Positions 8,247 to 16,394 are shown, counted from the first letter of the stretch. The stretch is DNA of 43,556 nt from Acidimicrobiia bacterium (GCA_022827785.1 JAJEIM010000008.1:1-43556), one strand, 5' to 3'. The notes: generated by a model not told the origin, from the letters alone. Numbers and translations are program-made.

Positions 8247-9737
8247 TTGGTTCTCGGTTTGCGAGGAGTGGCGCTGGGTAGGTACTGGCTTCGGGTTGCC
8301 GTGGTTGTGGCTATAGCCCTTTTGGGTTATAGCGGTTGCGGCGGGAGCGCGGGTGGGTGTTCTTCGGGGTCCGGCGCGGCTGATGGTTTCCGAGTACATC
8401 GCTCCCGTCCGGGTGGCGGCATGGACGCGATCGTCTCGGGGGTCGTCGAGGTCGATCTCGATGCCGGCTGTGTCTGGCTGTCTGATCCGGATGGGGCCCG
8501 ATATCCGGTCGTATGGCCTGCCAGGACGTGGGTCCAGTCCGATCCGTTCGGGATCACGGTCGGCCCGGGTGGGGTGGTGCGGCCCGGTGACCACGTGGAG
8601 GGTGGTGGCGGATACATCTCCGCCGACCGCGCAACGCGACGCTTGCGGCTGGAACCGTTCCCCGCGGAGTGCGTACACGTCGGCACGGCTGCGGTGTTCA
8701 ACGCCGACTCCCCGATCGACATCACGCCCGGAGTCGGGTTGGAGGTGGCGGAGACGCTCGTGGATCGTTTCTCGCTGCCGGAGCCGATCGGGTTGGAGCT
8801 CATGGCCGTGAACCCCGATGCGCCGAGCGTGGCGGTGATCGACTTCGTGAGCGGCACAGTGCATCAATACGACCCCGGCCGCTACCACGGACCCACCGAC
8901 ACGATCGACGGCGCCAGCGGCGGCGGAGGTTTCATCCACCTCTGGTCCCAGGGGACCATCTACTCGTACCCGGGTCAACTGGACTCGGAACCGCTGGTGT
9001 ATCAGCCCGACCCGCTACGGCAGACTCCATCCGGCACGTCCACTCTTGTAGTCGTGCCCGCACCGGACGGCGCGCACACCTGGCTGGTCCAGCCGGGCGT
9101 CGGCAAGGATCCGACCCTGGTCGAGCTGGTCAACCTGGTCGGGTTGCGGGTCACCCGGATCATGTCGACCGGCCTCGAGGGAACGTGGCAGCCGATCGGC
9201 ACCACCAACGATGGCCTGGTACTGGTTACAGACAGTCCCGGGCCGACCACCCGATTGGTCTCTATCGATGGAGCCGTACGGACCGATCTGGACGGGACAG
9301 CACTGTCGGTCGGTTGGAACGGCGCCGCCATTCGCCGCCCGGACGGTTCCCTGATCGTCACCGACGCCCGCCTCGGCAACCCATCTCGAGTGGATAGACC
9401 CGGCACGGGCGTATGGGTGTCGGTCGGTGGTCCCTTGGTATCAGGCACCTCGCCACCAGCCCCGACAGCAACAGACCATTTCCTCGTGATGCTCGCCCGT
9501 GAGCCGGAATTGGGCGTGTTCAGCGCCGGAGAACTGATGGTGGTCAATCCGGCGGGGCACGCCTCGTCCATATACGAACTCTCACACCGATCACACATAG
9601 CGTCATGGTCACGGAGCGAAGATTGGGTCGTCGTAGTGGACGACTCATCGGTGACACTCGTGCACATCGATGACGGTTCAATCAAACCTCTCGGGGCCAT
9701 TGTCCCGGATTCGCACTGGGTCCTCGCAGCCGACTGA
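8247..9737 (+). CDS. Putative lipoprotein, possible beta-propeller, function unknown
   Basis: This product of about 496 aa is not recognised. With a TTG start at 8247 (GGAGGAG nine bases upstream; GTG at 8268 is an alternative) it begins with a basic stretch. A hydrophobic helix (LRVAVVVAIALLGYSGC) follows with a lipobox-like Cys, so it is probably anchored outside the membrane. The rest is rich in short beta-like repeats separated by Gly/Asp/Pro turns (TIYSYPGQLDSEPLVYQPD, GTWQPIGTTNDGLVLVTD, SWSRSEDWVVVVDDSSVTLV), as in WD/YncE-type propellers. A small-metabolite or cell-wall sensor role would be guesswork. It is convergent with the gene at 9836. Confidence 0.7.
   Translation: MVLGLRGVALGRYWLRVAVVVAIALLGYSGCGGSAGGCSSGSGAADGFRVHRSRPGGGMDAIVSGVVEVDLDAGCVWLSDPDGARYPVVWPARTWVQSDPFGITVGPGGVVRPGDHVEGGGGYISADRATRRLRLEPFPAECVHVGTAAVFNADSPIDITPGVGLEVAETLVDRFSLPEPIGLELMAVNPDAPSVAVIDFVSGTVHQYDPGRYHGPTDTIDGASGGGGFIHLWSQGTIYSYPGQLDSEPLVYQPDPLRQTPSGTSTLVVVPAPDGAHTWLVQPGVGKDPTLVELVNLVGLRVTRIMSTGLEGTWQPIGTTNDGLVLVTDSPGPTTRLVSIDGAVRTDLDGTALSVGWNGAAIRRPDGSLIVTDARLGNPSRVDRPGTGVWVSVGGPLVSGTSPPAPTATDHFLVMLAREPELGVFSAGELMVVNPAGHASSIYELSHRSHIASWSRSEDWVVVVDDSSVTLVHIDDGSIKPLGAIVPDSHWVLAAD
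8311..8332. repeat. Hairpin within the lipoprotein signal-peptide codons
   Basis: CTATAGCCC (8311-8319), loop TTTT, GGGTTATAG (8324-8332) pairs at 8 of 9 positions. It lies inside the hydrophobic segment of the signal peptide. It may be chance, or may affect early translation. Confidence 0.3.
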
Positions 9738-9835
9738 TCCCAACGTAAGGCGCTTGAGGGCACGCCAACCGAGCCGGCCAAGTACTTGACCATCAGAGTC
9801 AGCAGGAAACCCGGGGCGGTTCTTCGGCTCTTCCC

Positions 9836-10306
9836 TTATTCGATGGTGAGGCCCGAAAGGAGGGTGTTCGTTTCCGGGGTGAGGGGGTGGCGGTGGTGGT
9901 AGGAGCCGATGACGGCGTGGAGGCAGAAGGCCCGGCCGGCCGAGTGGAAGAACCGTTGGAGGCCGGCCTGTTCTCGCATGGGCCGCCGCAGTGAAGCGGG
10001 ATCGAAGTCGTCGGGTTGCAGGTCGGTCGGGATGCCGTGGTGCTCGAACAGCAGGGACCCGACCGCATCGCGATCGAACTCCACGAGGGCGATGAATATA
10101 CCGCCCGGTCCCATGGCCTGTAGTGCCTCGGCGCCGTAGTCATCCCGCTCGTTCGGCAGCCAGAAGTTGGCCGCGTGGAGGACGACCAGGCCTTGGCCGT
10201 CGGGCGGCGGGCCGGCGTTGGTCTCGTCGGCGTCCTGCAAGGACAACTCGGCCTCCCAGCCGGCCGGCACGTCCAGGCCTATCCCGTATGCGGAGAGGCG
10301 GTGCAT
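9836..10306 (-). CDS. Conserved hypothetical protein of the Mau-like cluster
   Basis: This 156-aa soluble protein has no assigned function. Visible features are an N-terminal YGIGLDVPAGWEAEL, a central VVLHAANFWLPNERDDYG, and a C-terminal FFHSAGRAFCLHAVIGSY. From memory, proteins of this pattern recur in actinobacteria near MauE/MauD-like genes; this was not searched. It is the last gene of a minus-strand run, five bases after the membrane-protein gene at 10312. No signal peptide is seen. It may be a scaffold or regulator of the neighbouring envelope system. Confidence 0.75.
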   Translation of the reverse strand: MHRLSAYGIGLDVPAGWEAELSLQDADETNAGPPPDGQGLVVLHAANFWLPNERDDYGAEALQAMGPGGIFIALVEFDRDAVGSLLFEHHGIPTDLQPDDFDPASLRRPMREQAGLQRFFHSAGRAFCLHAVIGSYHHRHPLTPETNTLLSGLTIE

Positions 10307-10311
10307 GCTGG

Positions 10312-10896
10312 TCAGGTCACCAGGGCGACCGCGGACACGGCTGCCAGCAGGGCGGCGGCGAGAGTGCCGAGGCGCCGGGCCCGGTGGGCGAGGGTGTCGA
10401 GCCGGTGATGCAGCCTGCGTAGGTCGGCGGCGTTGCGTACCCGGCGGCTCAGCGTCACGGTGAGTCCCCGTACCGCGCCGAATGCTACGCCCACCAACAG
10501 TCCATTCATCAGGTCACGCGTCAGCAGGGCGGCCAGCATGAACATGGGAACGAGGGCCGTGTTGACCGCCGTGGCGACAGCGGCGCCCAGCTGGAGCCCG
10601 TAGCCCCAGCCGTATACCCACGGCCGGAAGGCCGAGAGCCAGTCCTCGTTGACCTGGCGCCGGACCGGGAACCGGCGTACTTTGAGATCCCATATAGCGG
10701 CAGCCGCTCCGGCCAGGGCGAGCGCGGACAGGCGCCAGTTCTCGTCGAGCGTGACCGGGAGGGATCGCCCCAGCCCGCCGAGGACGGCGCCTAGAGCCGC
10801 CCCGCCCGCAAGCGTTCCCATCACGAGCCACGTCACGGTCAACGACCAGCGATTGCCCCGGGCCCGCTCGCCGAGCGGGCTGATGCTCGTGAGCAT
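10312..10896 (-). CDS. Multi-pass membrane protein of the Mau-like cluster
   Basis: This 194-aa protein has about four to five hydrophobic segments: residues 20-42 (TWLVMGTLAGGAALGAVLGG), 56-70, 94-112 (YGWGYGLQLGAAVATAVNTA), 115-150 and a C-terminal TLAAALLAAVSAVALV. No family is recognised. It may be a membrane partner of the thioredoxin-like MauD homologue encoded just upstream, by position only. The ATG at 10896 lies 9 bp after the stop of a 23-codon frame, and TGAGG just before it may serve as ribosome site. Confidence 0.72.
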   Translation of the reverse strand: MLTSISPLGERARGNRWSLTVTWLVMGTLAGGAALGAVLGGLGRSLPVTLDENWRLSALALAGAAAAIWDLKVRRFPVRRQVNEDWLSAFRPWVYGWGYGLQLGAAVATAVNTALVPMFMLAALLTRDLMNGLLVGVAFGAVRGLTVTLSRRVRNAADLRRLHHRLDTLAHRARRLGTLAAALLAAVSAVALVT

Positions 10897-10905
10897 CGAA
10901 AGGCC

Positions 10906-10977
10906 TCAGGGCGACCAGGCCGAGCGGAATCCGGCAACGACCGCGGCGGCGACTCCTACGGCGAGTGAGGTGATCAC
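10906..10977 (-). CDS. Possible 23-aa hydrophobic peptide
   Basis: A GTG start overlaps the MauD-like stop codon (GTGA, 10974-10977). The frame encodes a single hydrophobic helix with a short polar end (VITSLAVGVAAAVVAGFRSA, then WSP) and stops 9 bp before the next gene. The tight stop/start arrangement and the membrane-helix composition favour a real translated peptide. No homologue is known to me, and it could be a leader that couples translation. Confidence 0.4.
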   Translation of the reverse strand: MITSLAVGVAAAVVAGFRSAWSP

Positions 10978-11732
10978 TGTTCGGCGGGTAGGTCGCGAGG
11001 TGAGTCCCTGTCGCCGGTGCCGGGGACGGGGTTGACGCTCGGATGGTCCCGACCGATTCCGGCGGCGAGCAGGGCCTCATCGGCGCGTCTGGCCCGGTCC
11101 CGGCCCGAGGTGGCGCCGCGTTCGGGGTCGATCTCACGGAGGTAGTCGCCCAGGGCCGTCCGGAGCATGTTGCGCATCTGGTCCCAGTTCGCGGCGGTGC
11201 CCGAGCCCACCATCCGGTCGTTCGTACCGTCGACCAGCGCGAAGTACGGCGATCCGGGGACGTCGTAGTCCTGCCACGCGGCGCTGGACAGCACCGCCTT
11301 GACACCCGGAGGCGCCAGGCCGGCGAAAGCGGTCGCCGACTCGAGGGGCGGATCCTGGCCGACGATGACCAGCCGGGTCCTCACATCCGGGAGGTCGAGG
11401 CTGGGCTCGGCGAACGCCGTCCAGAACGTCTCGCACGTCCGGCAACCCGAAGACAGAAACGCCAGAAGGGTCAGACCATCGGCGCCGGTCACGCTGATCT
11501 TGGTGGGGCTGCCTGCGGGAGACACTCCGACGATGTCGTGGGCGGAACCGTCCGGCGGGGAACGCAACTCCACGGGTGCTCCAGGTCGTCCGGCATGCCC
11601 ACCGTCCTCCTCGAGAGGGATTCCCGCACGGTGCAGAGCTCGGATTATCTCGGCGTGCGACCTCAGCAGACCGAACACCAGGAGGGCGAGAACTCCGACC
11701 GCGCAACTGAGCAGGACGAGAGCGAGGGCCAC
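10974..11732 (-). CDS. Membrane-anchored thioredoxin-like protein (MauD-like)
   Basis: This 252-aa redoxin is probably a disulfide oxidoreductase or isomerase facing the cell exterior. One N-terminal TM helix (residues 1-22) is followed by a linker and a thioredoxin fold with a CxxC motif at Cys97-Cys100 (LSSGCRTCETFW) and a cis-Pro loop near 159-162 (VPGSPYFALVDG). A hydrophilic tail of about 60 residues follows. This architecture matches MauD, which helps form disulfides in the methylamine dehydrogenase light chain. MauE and a cysteine-rich MauA-like protein are encoded 1.7-3.5 kb away, which supports the assignment. It lies downstream of the LCP gene on the same strand. Confidence 0.8.
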   Translation of the reverse strand: MALALVLLSCAVGVLALLVFGLLRSHAEIIRALHRAGIPLEEDGGHAGRPGAPVELRSPPDGSAHDIVGVSPAGSPTKISVTGADGLTLLAFLSSGCRTCETFWTAFAEPSLDLPDVRTRLVIVGQDPPLESATAFAGLAPPGVKAVLSSAAWQDYDVPGSPYFALVDGTNDRMVGSGTAANWDQMRNMLRTALGDYLREIDPERGATSGRDRARRADEALLAAGIGRDHPSVNPVPGTGDRDSPRDLPAEQ

Positions 11733-11790
11733 GTCGCCAGATTATCAGGCGGGCGGTCGCCGGACAGCAGCGCTGGGCGGATCGTCGGAC

Positions 11791-13299
11791 TCACTGAGGG
11801 GTCTGGCAGCTACCGGATAGGAGTGCGTTCGACGGGTTGTCACGGCCTTCTAGCGCCTGGGCGACGGCGGCCCGAACCTGGGCGATGGGGGCATCGCCGG
11901 GCTGGAACTCGGGAGGGATGAAGTTGACGGTGACGATCCTCGACGTGTCGAGCCTGTCTGCGAGGCCCATCAGGTCGCTGAGGCGATCGATGGGGATATC
12001 GGTGCTGACATGGCTGGCGATTATGTCGGTGAGGTCCATGTACCGGTACACCAGCTCCATGCGCGGCACCTGGTCGAGCAGGGCTTCGACCACGCATCGC
12101 TGGCGGGTCATCCGGTGCCAGTCCGTGGTGCCCGTCCGGGCCCGCACGTAGCCGAGGGCGGTGAGGCCGTCGAAGTGGTGGTATCCAGGCTCGACGGTGA
12201 TGAAGACGGGTGGGCCGTCTGCCACGATGGGCTTGATCCGCTCGTCGATCGTCTCGCTCACCTGCAGGTCGATGCCGCCGAACAGGTCTATGACCTTGAC
12301 GAAACCCACCATGTCGAGCAGCACGTAGTACTGGATGGGCAGGCCCGTCAACTGGGCGAGCGCGGACTTGATGGCGTGCCCGGCCGGATCATCAACCTGG
12401 GGGAAGGCTTCGGGGTGTCTCAGCCCGAGGCCGTAGATCTCGTTGACGATCTCCGGATACCCGTCCGGCCATCGCTCCGCGGCGGCGGTTCCATCCGGGA
12501 AGGTGACGTGGCGCCAGTTGCGGGGCACGCTGAACGCCGCCGCGTCGCCGGTGGCCACATCGATCGAGACGACGATGATCGTGTCGGTTCTCACCCCTAC
12601 CCGGTCGAACCCGGCGTCGCTGCCCAGCAGGGCGATGGTGAGGCGGTTGGCGCCGTCCCATGTCAGTTGTTGCTGCGTGGCCAGAGCCGTGGTGGAGGTG
12701 GCGGGTGGCGGGGTCGTTGCCTGCGTAACCGGCGTAGTGGGCTCGGATGACTCGTCCCCGACCAGTTCTATCACGGAGGTCGTGGCGACGCTGGTGGGCA
12801 GCGGGGTGGGAGCCGCGGTCAGCGTGTTGGTGGCGACGAATACGTCCGACAGCAGGGCCAGCTGCACCGAGGCGAGGCGGATGACCACCACGTGGGGAGC
12901 GGCGATGAGAGCGGCCACGAGGGTGAGCGTGATGGCTGTCCCGACCCGCCGCCGCGGCTTGTGACGCCAGCGCCAGTAGCGGCGGTCCGCAGTCCTGTAC
13001 GCGTCCACCGCAACCGCGGAGCGAACGGCCAGAATCACCAGGCTGCCCACCATCAGGATCCGGAGCGCGGAGACATCCACGGTCCAGAGGAGCAAGGTTC
13101 TCGTGCCGCGCGCCACCACGTAGCCGAGCGCGAAGACGTAGGCCATCAGGGTTCCGTTGGCGAACAGCAGGGCACGGCGGGTTCGGTGGCCGAAATGGCC
13201 CAGGCCGGGCCAGATCGCGGAGAGCGCTGCGGCCACCAGCGGGTCCGGTCCCCGGCGCCGCAGATCCATCCATGCTCCGCTCACAGCGACCTCGTTCAA
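11791..13299 (-). CDS. LytR-CpsA-Psr (LCP) family cell-wall glycopolymer ligase
   Basis: This 502-aa membrane protein would attach wall polymers such as teichoic-acid-like chains or arabinogalactan to peptidoglycan. Several N-terminal hydrophobic segments (about residues 25-155) are followed by a Thr/Pro/Ala-rich linker (about 165-215). The extracellular LCP domain (about 220-450) has the core GVRTDTIIVVSID, FSVPRNW, LIDLFGGIDL-type and GLTALGYVRARTG motifs with the conserved Asp/Arg residues. LCP proteins usually have a single N-terminal TM, so the multi-pass N-terminus is unusual. It is divergent from mauE. Confidence 0.92.
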   Translation of the reverse strand: MNEVAVSGAWMDLRRRGPDPLVAAALSAIWPGLGHFGHRTRRALLFANGTLMAYVFALGYVVARGTRTLLLWTVDVSALRILMVGSLVILAVRSAVAVDAYRTADRRYWRWRHKPRRRVGTAITLTLVAALIAAPHVVVIRLASVQLALLSDVFVATNTLTAAPTPLPTSVATTSVIELVGDESSEPTTPVTQATTPPPATSTTALATQQQLTWDGANRLTIALLGSDAGFDRVGVRTDTIIVVSIDVATGDAAAFSVPRNWRHVTFPDGTAAAERWPDGYPEIVNEIYGLGLRHPEAFPQVDDPAGHAIKSALAQLTGLPIQYYVLLDMVGFVKVIDLFGGIDLQVSETIDERIKPIVADGPPVFITVEPGYHHFDGLTALGYVRARTGTTDWHRMTRQRCVVEALLDQVPRMELVYRYMDLTDIIASHVSTDIPIDRLSDLMGLADRLDTSRIVTVNFIPPEFQPGDAPIAQVRAAVAQALEGRDNPSNALLSGSCQTPQ

Positions 13300-13415
13300 G
13301 CAAACTTGCGTGTCAAGTCTGCCATGTCGCAGCGCTCGGATCGGGTTAATCGCCGGACCCCGAGGGATGGGCGAGACGGCTACCGGCCCGGAGTGCCGGG
13401 GTAGCCTTGACGCCC

Positions 13416-13994
13416 ATGACCTTCGTAGACATCACCATGGCGTTGTACGCCGCCGGTTCGTTGTTGCTCGTCCTCGCGGGGATGGCGAAGCTGGCTTTCC
13501 CCCGGCCGGCGGCCGACCTCATGGCGACCCTCGGGTTCCCTGCCGGGGTGTGGTTCGCCCGTCTCGCCGGTGGTACGGAGGTGGTGCTGGGGATAGCCGT
13601 CCTCGCGGTTGGCGGGCCGGCGCCCGCCATGGCGGCAGCCGGCGTGTACGCCCTGTTCGCGCTGGTTGCGCTGCTGGCGCTCAGCAGAGGTCTCTCCTCC
13701 TGCGGCTGTTTCGGGCAGGTTGACTCACCGCCCTCGCGGATTCACGTGGTCGGCAACCTCTTCTTCGCGATCGTGTGCGTGCTGGCGGCGGGAGCGGGCA
13801 GTTCGCCACGGATCTGGGTCGGGACAGCGGCAGATCAGCCGGTCGGCCGCGTTGCGCTGGTTCTCGCCGTCTGCGTGCTGGCCGGGCTGGTCTTCGTAAG
13901 CTTCACGGCGCTACCGGAGTGGCTCCGGGCCCGGTCGGCGGGACGTAGGAGTCCGGAGACGTTCCGGGTCGAAGCCGCCGGGCTCCGGCGGTAG
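13416..13994 (+). CDS. mauE: MauE/DoxX-like membrane protein
   Basis: This 192-aa integral membrane protein has four to five TM helices and belongs to the MauE family, which is needed with MauD to form disulfides in the methylamine dehydrogenase light chain. A CGCFG motif (SSCGCFGQVDSP) lies in the loop after TM3, a typical redox-active pair in actinobacterial MauE. N-terminal LVLAGMAKLAFPRPA and FARLAGGTEVVLGIAVL are family-like. The ATG at 13416 is chosen over the in-frame TTG at 13407. The cysteine-rich MauA-like gene starts 23 bp downstream, so the two probably form one transcript. Confidence 0.85.
   Translation: MTFVDITMALYAAGSLLLVLAGMAKLAFPRPAADLMATLGFPAGVWFARLAGGTEVVLGIAVLAVGGPAPAMAAAGVYALFALVALLALSRGLSSCGCFGQVDSPPSRIHVVGNLFFAIVCVLAAGAGSSPRIWVGTAADQPVGRVALVLAVCVLAGLVFVSFTALPEWLRARSAGRRSPETFRVEAAGLRR
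13942..13956 (-). repeat. Inverted 15-bp match to the 37.4-kb repeat
   Basis: GACGTAGGAGTCCGG here is the reverse complement of CCGGACTCCTACGTC in the repeat at 37405-37464. It lies in the 3' end of mauE. Similarity does not clearly extend beyond the 15 bp. Confidence 0.4.
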
Positions 13995-14017
13995 TCCGCG
14001 GGCCACGGGCAGTCGCA

Positions 14018-15256
14018 GTGAGTCGCAAACTCGTCATGAGGGTGTCGAGCCTGGTCGATCGGCACACTTCGCGGCGCGGGTTCCTGCGATCGTTGGTGAT
14101 GTCCGCCACCGCCATCGCCTTCGCCCCTGCCTACCTGGTCCGGCCCATCGCAGCGGAAGCCGCCATCATCACGTGCCTGGGGTTGCGGTGTTCCCCCTGG
14201 TCGGCGTGCTGCGACGGATGGACGGAGTTCTGCTGCCGGCTGACGGGCGAGAACACGTGCCCGCCGGGCACGGTGGTGGGTGGCTGGTGGAAGGTCAACA
14301 ACTCGTCTTTCTGCTCCTACGACAAGCCGCGGCCCCGCTACTACATCGACTGCAACGTCACCTGCGTGACTGCTCGCCGGTGTCGGCCCGGCGGCCTCTG
14401 CCGTCGGTCGGAGACCGCGGCCTGGTGCCGGTGCCCGGACGGTTGCGACACCAGAAAAGTGGACTGTGTCCAGTTCCGGTACGGCCAGTGCAACCAGCAC
14501 ACCTGCGTCGGCCCGATCCGCTGCCGGGTCGTCACCTGCGTGCCGCCCTGGCAGTGGGATCCCACCTGCCGGCGCTGGCCCGCGCTGACCAGCGAGGCGA
14601 CCCGCCACCACGACCGGCCCTGCCTCCACGACTGGTTCAACGACGTGCCCCCCAACGCCTTCTACGCCGGAGCGGTGCGGTGGATGAGCGACCGGGGTAT
14701 CGCCTCCGGCCTCACGGACGACCTGTTCGGGCCGGACGAGCCCATCCGTTGGGACCACTTCGCGACGTTGCTGTGGTCCTACGCGGCCGACCCCACTCCA
14801 GGGCCTGCGAGCCCGCTCGATGAGGCCAACCCGCGCGCGGACTACGAAGAGGCCGTGGACTGGATGGCCCGCAACGAGGTCGTGCCCGGACCGCCGGCGC
14901 GGTACCTCAACCCCGCCAACCATGTAACCCGTGCGGAGGCCGTAACCGTCCTGCATCGACTGGCCGCAAACACGAACACAGTATCCCGAGCGGACCCGAC
15001 CCCCCAAGATCTCTATCCCGAAAGGGAGCTGATCGCAGAACGGCCGCCGTTCCCCGACGTGGCGGACGGTGCCTGGTACGCGGAGGCCGCGGACTGGGCG
15101 GCCGGCCAGGGGGTCGTCTGGTGGTCGCCTCCCGATCCGTTCCATCCCGACCAGGTCGTCACCAGGTCGGAAGCCGCCGTCTACCTGCACCGCTACCACG
15201 ACCCATCAACTCCCACCCCTACACCCCAGCTCGAGTCCTCCGAACCATGGATGTAG
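14018..15256 (+). CDS. Tat-exported MauA-like cysteine-rich protein fused to SLH repeats
   Basis: This 412-aa protein (406 aa from ATG 14036) carries a twin-arginine signal (SRRGFLRSLVMSATAIAFAP, about residues 23-42), so it is folded before export. Residues about 55-210 hold 22 cysteines in a pattern like the methylamine dehydrogenase light chain (CPPGTVVGGWWKVNNSSFC, FRYGQCNQHTC, GPIRCRVVTC). Three S-layer-homology repeats follow at about 213-405 (e.g. FNDVPPNAFYAGAVRWM, FPDVADGAWYAEAADWA), which anchor proteins to the cell wall. A Trp pair matches the first TTQ position, but the second TTQ tryptophan appears replaced (FRYGQ region). It is therefore probably structural or redox rather than a true amine dehydrogenase. 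It follows mauE, its likely disulfide-forming partner. Confidence 0.82.
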   Translation: MSRKLVMRVSSLVDRHTSRRGFLRSLVMSATAIAFAPAYLVRPIAAEAAIITCLGLRCSPWSACCDGWTEFCCRLTGENTCPPGTVVGGWWKVNNSSFCSYDKPRPRYYIDCNVTCVTARRCRPGGLCRRSETAAWCRCPDGCDTRKVDCVQFRYGQCNQHTCVGPIRCRVVTCVPPWQWDPTCRRWPALTSEATRHHDRPCLHDWFNDVPPNAFYAGAVRWMSDRGIASGLTDDLFGPDEPIRWDHFATLLWSYAADPTPGPASPLDEANPRADYEEAVDWMARNEVVPGPPARYLNPANHVTRAEAVTVLHRLAANTNTVSRADPTPQDLYPERELIAERPPFPDVADGAWYAEAADWAAGQGVVWWSPPDPFHPDQVVTRSEAAVYLHRYHDPSTPTPTPQLESSEPWM

Positions 15257-15447
15257 TCGACCGATCACCCGACCGGTGGGCCGGTCCTGACGGGGAACCG
15301 GGCTAGTCGGCTAGGAAGAGTGCGGCGACGGATGCGCCGAACCCTGCCATGGCGCCCATCTCGTGATCTTGGACTATAGCGAACGATGGTTAGGGTATAT
15401 GGGGCTGAAGGAATATAGAAGTCCTATGGCAACCGGAAGGATTGGCT

Positions 15448-15762
15448 GTGAGTGTCGTCAAGATCAACGCGATCACCGTGCCGGATGGAAGGGGTGCGGA
15501 TCTGGAGGCGCGGTTCGCGGCGCGGGCTCGTGCGGTGGACGGGGTGGAGGGCTTCGAAGGGTTCGAGCTGCTGAGGCCGGTGGACGGCGAGACCCGCTAC
15601 TTCGTGTACACCAGGTGGAGGTCGGAGGAGGACTTCCAGCGGTGGGTCAGCAGCCGGGAGTTCGGGCGGGGCCACCAGGCATCGAACGAGGGCTCGGACA
15701 GGCGGCCGGTCGGTATCGCGTCGGAGCTGCTGTCGTTCGAGGTGGTCGAGCCCGCCAGCTGA
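15448..15762 (+). CDS. MhuD-like haem-degrading monooxygenase
   Basis: This 104-aa ABM-fold (antibiotic biosynthesis monooxygenase) protein closely resembles mycobacterial MhuD, which opens haem to release iron. Family sequence runs throughout (VVKINAITVPDG, GFELLRPVDGE, RYFVYTRWRSEEDFQRW). MhuD's haem-site residues appear kept: Asn7, Trp66 and His at 76, where MhuD has His75 (one-residue shift). GTG at 15448 is chosen because GGAAGG is 7 bases upstream and it places Asn at position 7. It stands as a single gene, cytoplasmic, probably for iron or haem handling. No clear iron-regulator box was found. Confidence 0.88.
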   Translation: MSVVKINAITVPDGRGADLEARFAARARAVDGVEGFEGFELLRPVDGETRYFVYTRWRSEEDFQRWVSSREFGRGHQASNEGSDRRPVGIASELLSFEVVEPAS

Positions 15763-16106
15763 GCGGCGCAGGGGTGCCGGCATAAGGGCACGAGCAGTAT
15801 CGAAACGGCCCTGACCTGCCCTAATCCCAATTTCGTCAGAGAGCTAATCCCGATTCCGTCAGAGGGCTAGTCCCGATTCCGCCGGTTCTTCCGATAGGAC
15901 GGGGATGCCGGTATCGCCATCAACGGACCACTCGAGGGCATCAATCACCTCCTACAAAGCCATACGGCTCCTTACCCACGGATTCATAGACACCGAACCC
16001 CGACCGTTACTGGACTTGCGGAGTTCTGCTAGTTTCCGCCCGCGCAGGCCACACAAGAACCGAAACGTACGCCGCCGCGCAGGCGGCAGGAAGCGCGAGG
16101 CCGGAG
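15763..16106. other. Intergenic region with tandem repeats
   Basis: About 340 bp between the haem oxygenase and a small membrane-protein gene. It contains three tandem 23-bp repeats (15821-15889). The rest shows no supported gene. An open frame from 15905 has no recognisable product and overlaps the next gene out of frame. Confidence 0.55.
15821..15889 (+). repeat. Three tandem 23-bp direct repeats
   Basis: Units at 15821-15843, 15844-15866 and 15867-15889 share CTAATCCCGATTCCGTCAGA with drift in the third copy (CTAGTCCCGATTCCGCCGG). They lie downstream of the haem oxygenase gene. They could be regulator-binding iterons or a simple minisatellite. Confidence 0.75.
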
Positions 16107-16394
16107 ATGCGCAATTACCTGGATCTGGTGATCCGATCGAAGCTGCTGGCAGTGCTGGCGCTGGCGGCGCTGCTAGTCGCCACGTGGGCCGACTGGCAGT
16201 GGGTATGGGGAGTCTTCTTCCTCTACTGGGCGTGGGGTGGTATCGCGACGGGGCAGGCCTTCATGGTGCAGGCCATCGACCGTTCCGAGAGTCCCGTCCT
16301 CTTCTGGACGATCAGCATTACGTGGCTGGTTCTCTCCGGGATGGTCATCTTCTATGACCTCTTCCCCGAGACCGCCCGGCTCTGGATCGGATAG
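16107..16394 (+). CDS. Small integral membrane protein
   Basis: This 95-aa product has three hydrophobic stretches, at about residues 12-27 (LLAVLALAALLVATWA), 30-50 (WVWGVFFLYWAWGGIATGQA) and 64-84 (FWTISITWLVLSGMVIFYDL). It is rich in Trp/Tyr. No family is recognised. GGCCGGAG immediately before the ATG is a usable ribosome site. It converges on the sterol-reductase-like gene with a gap of about 38 bp. A role beside that membrane enzyme is possible but unproven. Confidence 0.7.
   Translation: MRNYLDLVIRSKLLAVLALAALLVATWADWQWVWGVFFLYWAWGGIATGQAFMVQAIDRSESPVLFWTISITWLVLSGMVIFYDLFPETARLWIG

Noticed and set aside
13835-15199. A 454-codon antisense frame over mauE and the MauA-like gene
   Set aside because: It mirrors two well-supported genes with recognisable domains; it shows no motif or ribosome site.
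14018-15256. A true TTQ methylamine dehydrogenase light chain
   Set aside because: The second tryptophan appears absent, no heavy chain or MauG is present, and the C-terminus is SLH repeats.
15905-16357. A 150-codon frame in the gap before 16107
   Set aside because: No motif, poor start context, and it overlaps the clear membrane-protein gene in another frame.
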